A stretch of 64,000 bases of DNA from Erodium maritimum (Eukaryota > Streptophyta > Magnoliopsida > Geraniales > Geraniaceae): positions 56,707,031-56,771,030 of the forward strand of contig OY997591.1 in the NCBI GenBank assembly GCA_963921825.1, written 5' to 3'. This document shows positions 1 to 10,360 of the stretch, in pieces. How positions within the stretch are numbered: position 1 is the stretch's first letter; every line of letters starts with the position of its first letter. Made by a program: the position numbers and the translations under genes. The notes under the pieces are model-generated. The model was given only the letters and a program-made list of their open reading frames with translations. It was not told where the DNA came from and made no database searches.

Positions 1-955
1 CTCTTTTTCAAGTACGATTTTGAGGATAAAAAGGCCACCAAAACTCTTATAAATAGGGGAGAGCTATGTTAGAGAAGAGAACTTGTTTTTGGGACAATCC
101 TAGAGAGCTAGAAGGTGGAGATTGGTGGACTTTGAAGCTTGAAGGAAGAGAAACCACTTGGGCAAGCTTTGTATGAGAAGAGAGTGCTTGAACTCAACCA
201 TTGTAATTCTACATTGGTATTGTATTTCCACTACTCCTTCAATATGATGATTGCTTATGAATGTTTTTCTTTATCTTCTTCTTCTTTCTCCATGAGTAGC
301 TAAACCCCATAATCTAGGGTTATGGGGGAGTAGAGATTTACTTTCCAATGTATTGAATGTATGAATTAATATTGTGTTGGTTGATTTGATTTAGGGTTTG
401 TATTCGATTTGAACTTAATGCTCTATCTCCCGGGGATGCCTGATAGAAGGTGGGAATTGCAATCTAACACTCGTGAGAGGTGGGTTGCAATTAGGTCAGA
501 AATCTTATACAAATTGGGTTTAAATCTAGACTAGTGATAACTAGGTTAACACGATTGCAATAACCATAGGATTCAAACCGAAAGTTAGAAATTATCAAAG
601 AACGTAATGCTTTGGGTCTCCATACATCCTGATTCGTGAGAGCTGGGTGGTTAAATTCCATTAGGGTCCGAAACAACGTGAGGAGTTACGACTAGTTTGA
701 GAGATGATTCGTTGCCCCTAAAATTAGACAACTTCACAATGTTAATTGTAATTTAAATGCATTGGAAACGGTCTCTATGAACCCACAACTTTAGATTGCT
801 TTTTCTCTGAATTAAAACTCTTCTAAGCTTTGTGAGTACTTGTTCACTGTCATTTCGCTTACTGCTTACTTTTCATGTTTTAAAACCAAAAACCATCATA
901 GTGTCGAAATAGCTTGACTACGACTTTTAGATCAACTACAAAAGGATCATCCGAC
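1..955 (+). other. LTR-like non-coding end of an old retrotransposon
   Basis: No coding frame is credible here. The stretch opens with a TATA-box-like TATAAATA followed by a purine-rich leader, then AT-rich sequence and stops in all frames. This organisation resembles the 3' half of a plant retrotransposon LTR whose start lies before the window. I could not find a partner LTR, a TG...CA terminus or a primer-binding site, so the assignment is an inference. Confidence 0.3.
48..55 (+). promoter_or_regulatory. TATA-box-like motif in LTR-like sequence
   Basis: TATAAATA is followed directly by GGGGAGAG, a good match to a plant TATA box. No downstream gene is recognisable, so it would most simply be the promoter of the LTR-like sequence. 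Confidence 0.3.
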
Positions 956-981
956 ACAGCCCCATAAGAATGCTTCGAGGC

Positions 982-2285
982 CTAAACAGCTTGAGCCACT
1001 TCAGTTTCGGTTGTAGGCCCAACCAAGTCCTTCTCAACAATCTCGCTAATTCCTATTAGTTTCTGCTGCCCGACAATAGCCACATAAGTAGCCCCAACCA
1101 TATTAGTTGGGCTTGTGGCCTGTTCTGAAACAACTGATTCAAACACAAAACCATCTGATCCTACAACAAATTGAGGACCATTAATCACTTGGGACTGAGA
1201 TAAATTCGCGAACGACTGAACCAAGTGACCGTGTTTCTCCGTCTCCGCCTCCTTCTGTTCTAGAGCCACAGATTTCGAATTCAATTAAGAAGTAATTCGA
1301 ACAACCTCATCCTCATTTGTAGTATTGGCCCACGATACATGGTGATCTTGGGATTTCAAAATAACAAGACCCCGATATCCCAAGGCTGAGATTGAGATTG
1401 GATATCTACCGTAATTTGTCACCGACACGAGATCCACCACCACATGGTCACCATTTCTATGGGATACTCCGTTGCTCTCAAGGATGACTTGAGAACCCAA
1501 CTCCTCTATAATGGAGAGGGGACTTGCTGTCACGCCCAAGCTTTGTTTTTCGACAGCATTACGATTCCGACGAGACGAAGGACGAGCCAAAGCCACGAGG
1601 AGTTGACACCAATTGACTTTGTAGTCGTTCATACTATCCACTGCCTAGGACACTACAGAATCAGACGTGAAGGTGACAAACCAAAGTAACGCCCTCCTCA
1701 GTTTGGCCAACGAAGAACTGAACATGACTGAATCTCACCACACGATTCGAAAAAGTTCCTCACCCAATCCTCATAGGTCTCAAATGAAAGGTTACAAACA
1801 AAAAACTTGGTTTAGGAGTACCTCTTTACTGAGTACTTGTGAGGCCCTGTTTTTCAAAATCAGTTTACCTGTTAGAGTTTTGACAACACCTCGTAGCTTC
1901 GTATGATGCACTAGTACTTCTAACTATAACTCCTTGCCGGAACTACAACAAAATGCATTATTTCCAGACTACAAGTCCCCCCAGACACTGAATGAATACG
2001 TTGATGTCGGGTTGGGATCTCGTATGATAGCAGCGTCGGTTCCATCATTCTCTGTGACCAGACCATACTTCATCGCTGCTAACTTACTCGGGTGAGGCTG
2101 ATAGCACACCCTTTACTGTGCTGCCGACCAACCTTCTTATCCTTGACTAGTGACGCAAGGAGAACACGACCCTCCCATGATCGTGATACTATTTGACAAT
2201 AAGCATCATAAAACGTGATCAAATCATAGCAGAAAGAGGAGAAGGATGCACGAGCAGGATCAATCTGCTTCCTCTTCCCCATCAT
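982..2285 (-). pseudogene. Decayed minus-strand coding remnant, family not recognised
   Basis: Two adjacent in-frame open stretches (1285-1641 then 982-1284, one stop between them) and a third upstream (2079-2285) lie on the minus strand. The translation is rich in Ser, Val and Glu with no motif I recognise. Its composition is like the low-complexity C-terminal part of plant LINE ORF1 or DUF4283 proteins, but no zinc knuckle or endonuclease start is visible beside it. I would not assign a function. Confidence 0.22.
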
Positions 2286-2704
2286 TCACGCTCACGATTC
2301 AACGCTACAAGTGAACATCGTTACAGAACTATAATCCTAGTTTTTTTTCTCAATCGTATTACAAATCTCTCTACTCTTATTTCTTAAACTTTGTTTCTTA
2401 CTATTCACCTCCCCAACCATAAATCATTATATACCTTGAATCGAGATTTTTGAATAATGAATGGGATATACATTTGATGCATATTAGCTCCACTTGGTAC
2501 GATATTCGGACTAAACCATCCGATTATTACTTGACGACCGGTGCACTTGTTGTGCCCCATTTCGCATATAAAATTGCGGGGCGTCGGGTAGTTTAATGAG
2601 GTGTAAAAGACATGACATTGCGTTCATAGTGAGTACATTAAGCTGACGAGCAAACAATCCATAAAATGACATTTGGAGAACGACCATAAGAATACTTAGG
2701 CATC

Positions 2705-2960
2705 TACGATACACTCATGACTAAGGATTACTCCATAAAAGAGACCATCAAATAGACTATCTCAAAGAGAGTTATCGTTATTGATCTTTTAAATAATAAC
2801 ACTAAGGATCTGTTAACCAAAAGAACAAATAGAGATCTAGTTGAAAAGGCATCCACGGGAATGTGACTATAGCCCGTAAATATGTAAGGCGTTATGTGAA
2901 GGGAAATCCAACCTATTTGATTGGAGATCCTAAGATCTAGGTTCAATTGGACATCCTAAC
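2705..2960 (+). pseudogene. Ty1/copia pol remnant: C-terminal end of RNase H
   Basis: The plus-strand translation of 2717-2866 follows the end of a plant copia polyprotein. It has the block ending RVIVIDLLNNNTKDLLTK, where the family has ...YVKSKDNIADPLTKGL, and then the 'VEKASTGM' tail. A second typical copia 3' tail motif (GNPTYLIGDPK) follows near 2905-2935 in another frame. In-frame stops and frameshifts show it is dead. The rest of the polyprotein is not present to the left. Recognition rests on motif similarity only. Confidence 0.55.
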
Positions 2961-4015
2961 TACATAAACTTCATAAGGTCGTTATGGGGGTCAACCTCGT
3001 GTACATTCATGATGTAGAAACAATGATATAAAACTGTGAAGATTAAGCTTTGTTTTTAATGATTCCTTGTGCATAAACAGATTGAACAAAGAAATATCAC
3101 CTATGTGAGAGTGAAGTAGGGTCGCTTCAAGGGAGGCTAATGAGGATAGTCTACAGAACCAAGAGATGTTTATGATCATAACGAACATAATCAGGAGAGC
3201 CAAAAACCGCATTTGTTGATATATGTGGAGTATATCATCATTTTCATAAACGACATAATAGTTTGAGGACATCTCGTTTACTAGCCAGTAAACAAAGTAA
3301 ATATACTTTCACAAGGGATGGTTCAAAAGTGTTGCCTACCTAAACTATGGAGGTATTTTCTTTGCCAAGTCGCCACTATGGGGTGAGAATATCCTAACCT
3401 CTTATTACTCGGTCCAATTTTCCAAAACTGATTTGAAAACGTTTGATCAAGTAAAAGTTTCTAATGGTCATGATCAACATGGTGGAAATCGTGGGATTTT
3501 ATCCCCAAAAATTTCCTCTTTTACCCCTAACCGGGGGCATATTTAAACAAGACTCCTCGATATTTTTCATCAAACCAAAATCAATCTCCCTCTCCCCTAC
3601 TTTGTTGTTCTTGATGACTTCATCTGAACACAGATATAGTTTGTTCGACAAACTCTTTGTATCTAGGGAGAGCATTGTCAAATGGGCAATAAGAAGTCTT
3701 AAGGAAAGATGTAAACATGCCTCGACTATTCATGTTCCGTTCTTTGTGTTTGGTATTGTTCAACGTTAAATCGATATCTCTTTTCTTTAACGTTTATTAT
3801 TTATTTATATGTTTTCTTATGAACTAACAAGCAGCAGACAATTTAATTGGCGTCGATGTAGAGAAGGAGAAGAACAAAGTTCCAGCGGAAGCATAACAAA
3901 ACCAAGAGACTATGCCAAGCAGAAGCAACACTACCAAAGCTTATATACACAAGACGAAAACCAAATGGATGTTTTCTTACCAATCTTGTTAAAGAACACC
4001 AAGTAGAAGAAGAAA
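2961..4015. other. Unassigned sequence, probably copia 3' tail/LTR debris
   Basis: The first ~330 bases read like the untranslated tail that follows copia pol in plants. I could not delimit an LTR. The remainder (3300-4015) has only short, unsupported open frames, and no gene, RNA or repeat that I can recognise. Confidence 0.3.
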
Positions 4016-4349
4016 CACTACACCAGCTTTGCTCTTCTGCGATGGGGCCCTTTCCATGGGGTCGCAGAAGTTAAGTTCTTCTACGACGTCATACCATGAC
4101 GTCGCAATAGGTATATCCTCTACGATATTATAGTATGACGTCGTAGAGAAACACATATATTGCGACGCCTTAGTATGGCGTCGTAGAGGTGACCATATCT
4201 CTGCGACGCCATAGGGATACCGTCGTAGTATATGTGTTCCTCTACGACGCCATAGTATGACGTCGTAGAGATATTGTGACCTCATTGTATTACGTCGTAG
4301 AAGAATTAACTTCTACGACGGTATGCCTCCCTTCCTCTGTAGTAGACCT
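4016..4349. mobile_element. CACTA-like terminus or miniature element with palindromic subterminal repeats
   Basis: The left edge starts CACTACACCAGC, the CACTA signature. It is followed by about nine head-to-head copies of a motif of the type CTACGACGTCATA/TATGACGTCGTAG spread over 4030-4325. Such short inverted subterminal repeats are the binding-site arrays typical of En/Spm-CACTA elements. At 4338-4349 the sequence ends CTCTGTAGTAG, which may be a degraded opposite terminus, giving a non-coding element of about 334 bp. It could equally be a truncated end of a larger CACTA. A decayed CACTA transposase lies at 29.5 kb, but linkage is not shown. Confidence 0.55.
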
Positions 4350-4703
4350 CCGTATATTGTCTTTAATACCACACCAACTTTCCATTACACTCCCTACCAA
4401 ACTTTTTCTTCTCTCTCAAAACCCCCCTTTCTCTTAAAATTCTACATAATTTTCTTCCCTCTCTCACAAAACCTCCCAAATATCTTCCTCTCTCAACTTT
4501 CCTCCATCAATCTACTTCCAAACAAAACAAGGGACGTCAACAAACTCGTTAATGGTGTGTTTGATATACTTATATTTGATGAATATATATTTTAGTTTGT
4601 AGAATTAGTTATTTTTTATTTATATATAATATTAGGATCGATAATATATGAGTATATATAGGTTTGTTTAAATATGCATGTATAATATTTAACTTAATTT
4701 TTA

Positions 4704-5849
4704 GGGAAAATTTCAGTATAATACCCTACTAAACATTTAATTTCAGTATAATTCCCTGACAATTTTTTTTTACACTTTCATACCTAAACCAAACATTTAA
4801 TTTCACTTTGGTATCCAACCATTAACTTTCTATTAGTTTGGATGGAAAAAGTTAAAAAGACCATAATACCCCTAACTATTACTCAAATTTTCAAACTCAT
4901 GCTATTGAAATCAGAATTTAAAAATAAGTGAAATGACAATAATACCCTTCATTGTTAGGGTATTAAAATGAAAATTTCACTATTTTTAAAATAAAATCAG
5001 TTTTTTTTATAAAATCAGTTTTTATTTAAAAAAATTGATATTTTAATTTAAAAAATACATAAAATTATGTATTTATTTCTATAAATTCAGTTTTTATTTA
5101 TGAAAATTATTTTTATCTTCAAAAATTGAGATTTTCATTTAAAAGTACATAAAAATCATTTTTTTTCATTTAATTATATTTGTTTTTATTTTCATTTTTC
5201 TACCTAATTCACTCTCTCTCCTCATCTTCGTCTCTCTCTTATGCGTTCTCACTCATCCCTTCCTTCTTGTTGATAAAACTCAGATCCGTAAACCTTCCTT
5301 TGCTTTTCAATCTCTACATCCTTTCGTATATATCATCTCTCTGTTTCTAAGTTCCCTCACAAGTTTTAAATTCCATCCAAGACCCAACCATATGTCTCTG
5401 AGCTCCCCCGAAGCACGCCTCCTCGAAGCTCCTCCCTCATGCTTGCCCCTCCCACTCGGCGCCACGCCGAGGGAATAGGCCAGAATTGGGAGCCCGAGCC
5501 TCGTGAAGTTGAGTTGCGATTGAGGCGGCGCACTCACGACGGGTTCAGGAATTCGGATCTGGAAGCTAGAATTCAGGGTCGTCCGAGGGCCAGATTGTTC
5601 TCCGGCCGGTGGAGTCGAGCTCTACGCCAACAACCGGGTCCCCGACCTCTCCGGATGGAATTCAGAGCCTGTAGGATGGGTACGACATGGTCTGCAGAGG
5701 CGTGAATAGGAGAAAGAGACGAAGATGAGGAGAAGAGAGGGTGAATTGGGTAGAAAAATGAAAAAATGAAAAAAAATATATAATTAAATATTAATTAAAT
5801 TAAAAAAAATAACTGATTTTTATGTATTTTAAAAATAAAATTTTATTTT
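4704..5849. mobile_element. Long-terminal-inverted-repeat DNA element, copy 1 (cut by gypsy LTR)
   Basis: The left arm starts GGGAAAATTTCAG and runs through stretches also found in the element at 45919-47421 (for example AATACCCTTCATTGTTAGGG). The arms are inverted deep into the element: CTACCTAATTCACTCTCTC at about 5200-5225 faces its reverse complement near 5735-5755. The middle (about 5390-5700) is GC-rich and has no convincing gene. The right arm stops abruptly at the first base of the gypsy LTR, and its continuation is not in the window. The terminus resembles Mutator-like elements, but no transposase is present, so it is a non-autonomous MULE-like or foldback element. Confidence 0.6.
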
Positions 5850-7780
5850 TGTAAGAACCACTCCCGGTCAACGACAGTCAAACCTGCGAAAAACAGGAGA
5901 ATATAAAAAATTTAAGACAGACACTTAATTTAACCTAAATTGACCCCGAGGGTCATACCGGACTTAAGTTGACCCCGTTATCGACCAAAATGAGTTCCAG
6001 GGGACTCAGGGCAACTTTCAGATCAATTTGGGAAATGTTGACTTTTCGCTGGAAAAGTCAACCGAGCGACGTTTTGGTCCATTCGAGGACCGTGTTGGAT
6101 CCAAAAAGCTTAGCCGTTGTCGCAGCGGTCTTAGTTGAGCCGTTTCCTTGTGGCCCGCCAAGTTTCGTAATTTCTTGGAAAAAGTGCCCGTTCGGAGCCC
6201 GAAACGTCCGATTTTCGCGAATCTGATTGGAAAATATCGTTTAGATATTGTTCCAAAAAGGTGTGGGACCCACCTTGCCACTTGTCAACCAAGTGGTGGT
6301 GTTAGGTTTTGGGGGGGAAATGAGAGGTGAGGGGTACAAGGGGGGTTCGGCTAGCACTTAAACAAAAAGAAAAAAAATAGAAAAAGAAAGAGAGAGGTTA
6401 GAGAGAGAAGGAGAAGAGAGAAAGGGAGAAGAAGAGAGTTAGGGTTAGGGTTTGCCACTATTCACGTCATCCATCCATTGGATCGTCTCAAGGCTAGGAG
6501 GAAGTGCACTCCCCTCGTCTTCCTCTTTGGTAAGACCTAAACCGATCGTCGTTTTGTTAACTTTTGAAAGTTAGGGTTTGGGTGAAACTATTAGTTTAGG
6601 GTGTATTGAGGTTGGGAGAATTGTTGGAGACGTTTTGGAGGTGTTTGGAGGCGAAAGAGCACGTTTTCCGGTGACCGGAAGCTCGGGAGGAGCTCCGGCC
6701 ACCGTGGGGGGTGGCCGGCCGGAGCTGGGACCAGCGACCACCATGGTGGCCGAGCCCCACTTGGAACCCTAGGGCCCACGGTCAAGTGGGCCGGGTGGGG
6801 CCCACGTGCTCGGGTGCTCGGGTTTATTGTTCGGGTGGTTTAAAACGTTCCCCGGACCATTTATCCTTAACCGAATCGAAATTTGGAATTATATTGGAAA
6901 AATTGTTGGTGTCTTGGTGGCCTTGAGTGCCTGTGGAGTTTGGGACTGGTGTCGTTACTGTCTGTTGAACTTTGTTTGTGATTGTGATTGGTTACTTGAT
7001 GATGGTGGAGGTTGTGTTGTGTACCTAGCCTCCCGACTGGGATCGGGAGAAGCGGAGAGGTTGTGGGCTAGCTCCCCGACTGGGATCGGGGGAAGGACGC
7101 GCGGGTGTGGCTAACCACCCGACTGGGATCGGGTGAAGCGGAGAGGTGTGGGTTAGCCTCCCGACTGGGATCGGGAGAAGTTGCGCGACAGGTCGACCGC
7201 CTGACCTGACTGGGATCAGTAAAGGGCGAGAGACAGAGATTGGGTTACTGAGCAGTTGGTATGCGATCCTTTGTGATCTTGTTTGGTGTGCGACCCTTTG
7301 TGATCTTGGTATTGCGTGGTTGTCAGTCGTGTCTTTGGAGGAGGTCGTCAATCGTTGTGTGGGGTCTACATCACGTGTCCGAGTGTTGAGTCGGTTGAGG
7401 AAAGTATTGGTCGTGTGTGTGTCATTTGAGTCGTTGTTGGTGTCACCGGCTTTGTCTGCTAAGTATGCCATGGTCAGTCTGTTATATGTGGTGGTGAGCG
7501 AACGCTCACCCCTAGCTGCTTTTCCTACAGGTACCGTTCGTAGGCTGGACTAGGTGAGCTTCTGAAGCTTGAAGAGCTGGAAGCGGGTTTCTGGGTTATT
7601 TGAGTCTAGTGACGTGTACCTCGTTTTTTTCGAATTGTTGGAACTTATTTTTGAGATGTAAATATTATTTTGTTGAACAAATGATGATTTTAAAGTGAAT
7701 TATAAAAAGGGTCTCAAAATGGTTTATTGTTTCAAAACGTTCGCGTCCCGAGTTCGGTTTACTGAAATTGGGGCGTGACA
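5850..7780 (+). mobile_element. 5' LTR of Ty3/gypsy chromovirus (family A)
   Basis: It starts TGTAAGAACCACTCCCGG and ends GGGGCGTGACA, giving TG...CA termini, and it is followed directly by a primer-binding site. Compared with the LTR at 24569-27402, it lacks about 0.88 kb (the equivalent of roughly 25647-26525); the break lies in a TTGTTG-like microhomology, so this is a deletion inside the LTR. It also differs by several substitutions and an ~18-bp gap near 6720, so the two LTRs are not freshly paired. The left flank is the right arm of the long-inverted-repeat element. No matching target duplication was found on the far side. Confidence 0.9.
7028..7215 (+). repeat. Tandem ~42-bp units with a CCCGACTGGGATCGGG hairpin core
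   Basis: Four to five copies of a unit centred on CCCGACTGGGATCGGG (stem CCCGA/TCGGG) occur in the LTR. The same array is present in the related LTR at 26650-26845. Confidence 0.75.
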
Positions 7781-7783
7781 GCT

Positions 7784-7800
7784 TGGTATCAAAGCTCGAG
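7784..7800 (+). promoter_or_regulatory. Primer-binding site, initiator tRNA-Met type
   Basis: TGGTATCAAAGCTCGAG begins 3 bases after the LTR end. It matches the common plant PBS TGGTATCAGAGC except for G to A in the middle. The PBS beside the LTR at 27402 has the canonical G. Confidence 0.85.
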
Positions 7801-8145
7801 GTTTCACACCTCGGACTGCACGTCAATTAGGTGGGAGAGTCGAGTCAGTAACGTCCCGTCGTGCGTTGGGTACGCAAGTCGGAACTCGTGTGTAGACCCG
7901 TTAGGACTTGAGTCCTGTTTTTGTTATGTGCTTGTGCAGTACAGGGTTACTGGCATAGTGTTTGTGTGTTGCTGCGTGAAACGTTTTTAAACTGTCGCGA
8001 CTCGACTCAGTAGTGCTCCTGTGGTCGAGCGTGACGGTGTTGATGTGAAGTGGCTACAATGTAGTTCGGGGACGCCTGGACCGGGTTGTAACTACCTGTT
8101 GTCAAGAAATGAGGCTTTTAATGGAGTGGAAAAAGTTTTAAAATT

Positions 8146-8258
8146 GGTTGGCCCTGTGGGCGTGTTTTGGGTATGGTTGGCCCGGTGGGCGTGTGTGATT
8201 TTGGTTGGCCCGGTGGGCGTGTGTGACTTTGGTTGGCCCGGTGGGCGTGTATTGTTGT
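8146..8258 (+). repeat. ~28-bp tandem array (GGTTGGCCCGGTGGGCGTGT)
   Basis: Four copies start at 8146, 8175, 8203 and 8231, with periods of 29, 28 and 28 bases. The first copy has one substitution (CCCTGT for CCCGGT). Confidence 0.9.
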
Positions 8259-8520
8259 TGCTCGGCCGTGTTGGCTTGTGTTTGAGGTCGGTCTTGAGTT
8301 GCCGTACTTGTGTTATGTGTTTGGTGGTCGTTTGTCTGCGACGTACTAATGTACGAGTCGCTATTACCCGGGAAAGTTACGAATATCCTAGGGTAGACAT
8401 AACGGGTGTAAGTAGTGCGAAATCATCACCGCTACGAAATCGGGGTCACTGGTTTGGCCCGGAAGGTGAAATGGGCAGGACTGCGTACCGGCCGGGTAGG
8501 TGAGACGGAACGGTTTGGGT

Positions 8521-8792
8521 GCCGGCCTGGAAAGGGGCACGTCACGGTTTGGACGCCGGCCCGGTAAGGGGCCCGACACGGTTTGGACGCCGGCCCGGTA
8601 AGGGGCCTGGCACGACTTGGGTGCCGGCCCGGTGAGGGGCACGGCACGGTCCTTGTGCCGGCCCGGTAGGGGACACGGCATGGTCAGGGTGCCGGCCCGG
8701 TATGGGGCACGTCCCGGCCTGGTTACCGGCCAGGAGGGTGGCACGGCCCGGGTCGTGTGCCGGCCTGGTCCAGTGAGCCGGTTTCTTTTTTT
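8521..8792 (+). repeat. 34-bp GC-rich minisatellite in gypsy leader
   Basis: The core GCCGG(C)CCGG recurs at 8521, 8555, 8589, 8623, 8657, 8691, 8725 and 8759, an exact 34-base period over eight units. Each unit continues as a variant of GTGAGGGGCACGGCACGG. A related array with about the same period sits inside the LTR at 57840-58075. Confidence 0.9.
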
Positions 8793-9045
8793 TGGTTGTG
8801 GTTGTTTCGTTGTGTGGTTAGGTTTGTCATCGCGTGTTTTGGTGCACATTGGTGCGGTCTCTTTGAGGTTTCTCTTACTAATACTAATATTTAAAGTATT
8901 AATAGCGTGAGCGGTGTGACGTATTAGTGATAAGCACGCTGGAGTAAACGTAGACCGTGTGAACGTTAGTGTGGTTGAGCTTGTTGTCTTTATTTGAGTT
9001 CGCAAACTGAACGTTTGCGTGTGTCCGTGCAGAGGGTACTGACTT

Positions 9046-10360
9046 ATGGCTCACGGTAGACGAGGACGAGCAGCGGGAACACGGGGTCAGGCGCCCACGC
9101 GAGGCCGGCGGGGACGGTCAGCGGGGACACCGGGAAGGGTGCCAACCGTTGATCCCGCCGAGTACGCGGAGGCGCAGGGCACTCCTGTCGGAGAAGACAG
9201 GAGAAGCGACGTGGAACCGTCTACAGGAACACCTAGTGTTCCGCCGGTCGCGGACCCTCCCGTTATGACTGCCCTAGATGAGCTGACCAGGACAGTACAC
9301 AGTTTGGTGGCGGTCATCGCCAGCCAAGAGTCGGCTTCACCAGCTCCAGAGGTAGCCGAGGTCCCAGTGAGGCACGGTCAGGCAGAGGATCACACAGCCC
9401 GGACCCTACTAGACTTCCTGAAGCTAGGGATACCCATCTTCGTCGAGGAGCCGTACCCCGACCTAGCCGAGAGGTGGCTAGAGCAGGTCACGCGGGACCT
9501 GGATACTTCAGGTATCGAAGATGGTCGCCGCAGAGTGTCCTTCGTAGCTCACCAGCTAAGAGACAGCGCCTACCACTGGTGGGGGCGTGTGAAGGACATT
9601 GTCGGGCACGACTACGACATCTTCCAGGAGGTGCTTCTGGCGCAGTACTTTCCCGAGTCGGCTCGGTTGGAGCGACATCGGCAGTTTCTAGACCTGGAGC
9701 AGGGGGGATGACAGTGGCGGAATACGAGGCCAGATTCACGGCCTTGACCAGATTCGCGTCAGAGATGGTGATGACCGAGCAGAACCGTTGCCTGCGGTTC
9801 GAGGGGGGACTGAGACCGGTGATTCGGGATAAGGTCCTCGCCTTGAGGCTGTGGAAGTATACAGATCTCGTGGACACCGCAGCGACAGTGGAGCAGGGCG
9901 TCCGGGATACGGCCAGAACCCGTGAGGTCCGACAGCGGCCGACCAGCTTTGCAGGGCCGTCTGAGTCACGAGACCCGAGGAGGCAGAGGACCACGGGGTT
10001 CTTCCGACCACCGACTCATCAGGGTGGAGCGAGACAGCGGGGGTCAATGGCATCAGTTGGGCCAGTCGCGTCAGAGAGGGCCCCGACGTGCTTTACCTGC
10101 GGGCAGCGAGGCCACTTCCGTCGCGAGTGTCCGATGGGAGGAGGACCCACGACGTTGCCAGCGACCAGCCGGACGAGCGAGGGCTCAGAGTCGAGAGCCG
10201 ACGAGATCGGCTGTTTCCGATGCGGTCGGGTTGGGCACACCATTGCGTGGTGCCGTGAGCCGCCGAGGGCAACGTCAGCGCAGCGACCGCAACAGTCACG
10301 TACAGTACAGTCGCCCAGGGGTCGTCCTCGTCAGATTCAGCAGTCGAGGCTGTCACAGCC
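9046..10360 (+). pseudogene. gag: Gypsy gag (capsid and nucleocapsid), frameshifted
   Basis: The protein starts with a basic, Gly/Arg-rich stretch (MAHGRRGRAAGTRG) and then has the retrotransposon gag domain (about residues 125-220: [23 protein letters not shown]). The frame breaks at 9702-9707: a run of six G where the family reading (LEQG then MTVAEYE) needs a multiple that keeps frame, so one G seems lost. Gag continues in the next frame ([17 protein letters not shown]). Two CCHC zinc knuckles follow, [14 protein letters not shown] (about 10090-10131) and [14 protein letters not shown] (about 10210-10251). Gag forms the virus-like particle and binds RNA. Two knuckles is more than the single one I expect in many chromoviruses. 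Confidence 0.85.

Larger units (their letters stand above)
7801..9045 (+). other. Gypsy 5' leader (untranslated) with two GC-rich tandem arrays
   Basis: About 1.25 kb separates the PBS from the gag start. No supported gene is present. It contains a ~28-bp array (8146-8258) and a 34-bp array (8521-8792). The leader of gypsy elements carries packaging and dimerisation signals; whether these arrays contribute is inference. Confidence 0.7.

Noticed and set aside
3464..3769. 101-codon plus-strand frame
   Set aside because: No motif, no supporting context, unbiased codon use.
7025..7553. Overlapping 135-149-codon frames on both strands
   Set aside because: They lie wholly in the LTR and across hairpin repeats; equivalent frames recur in the other LTR, so they follow from composition, not a gene.
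8146..8792. Leader arrays as a CRISPR array
   Set aside because: Units are contiguous variants without conserved repeats separated by unique spacers, and the DNA is plant nuclear.
8388..9005. 205-codon minus-strand open frame (Pro/Thr/Arg-rich)
   Set aside because: It is produced by the GC-rich 34-bp repeat array of the gypsy leader, read on the opposite strand.
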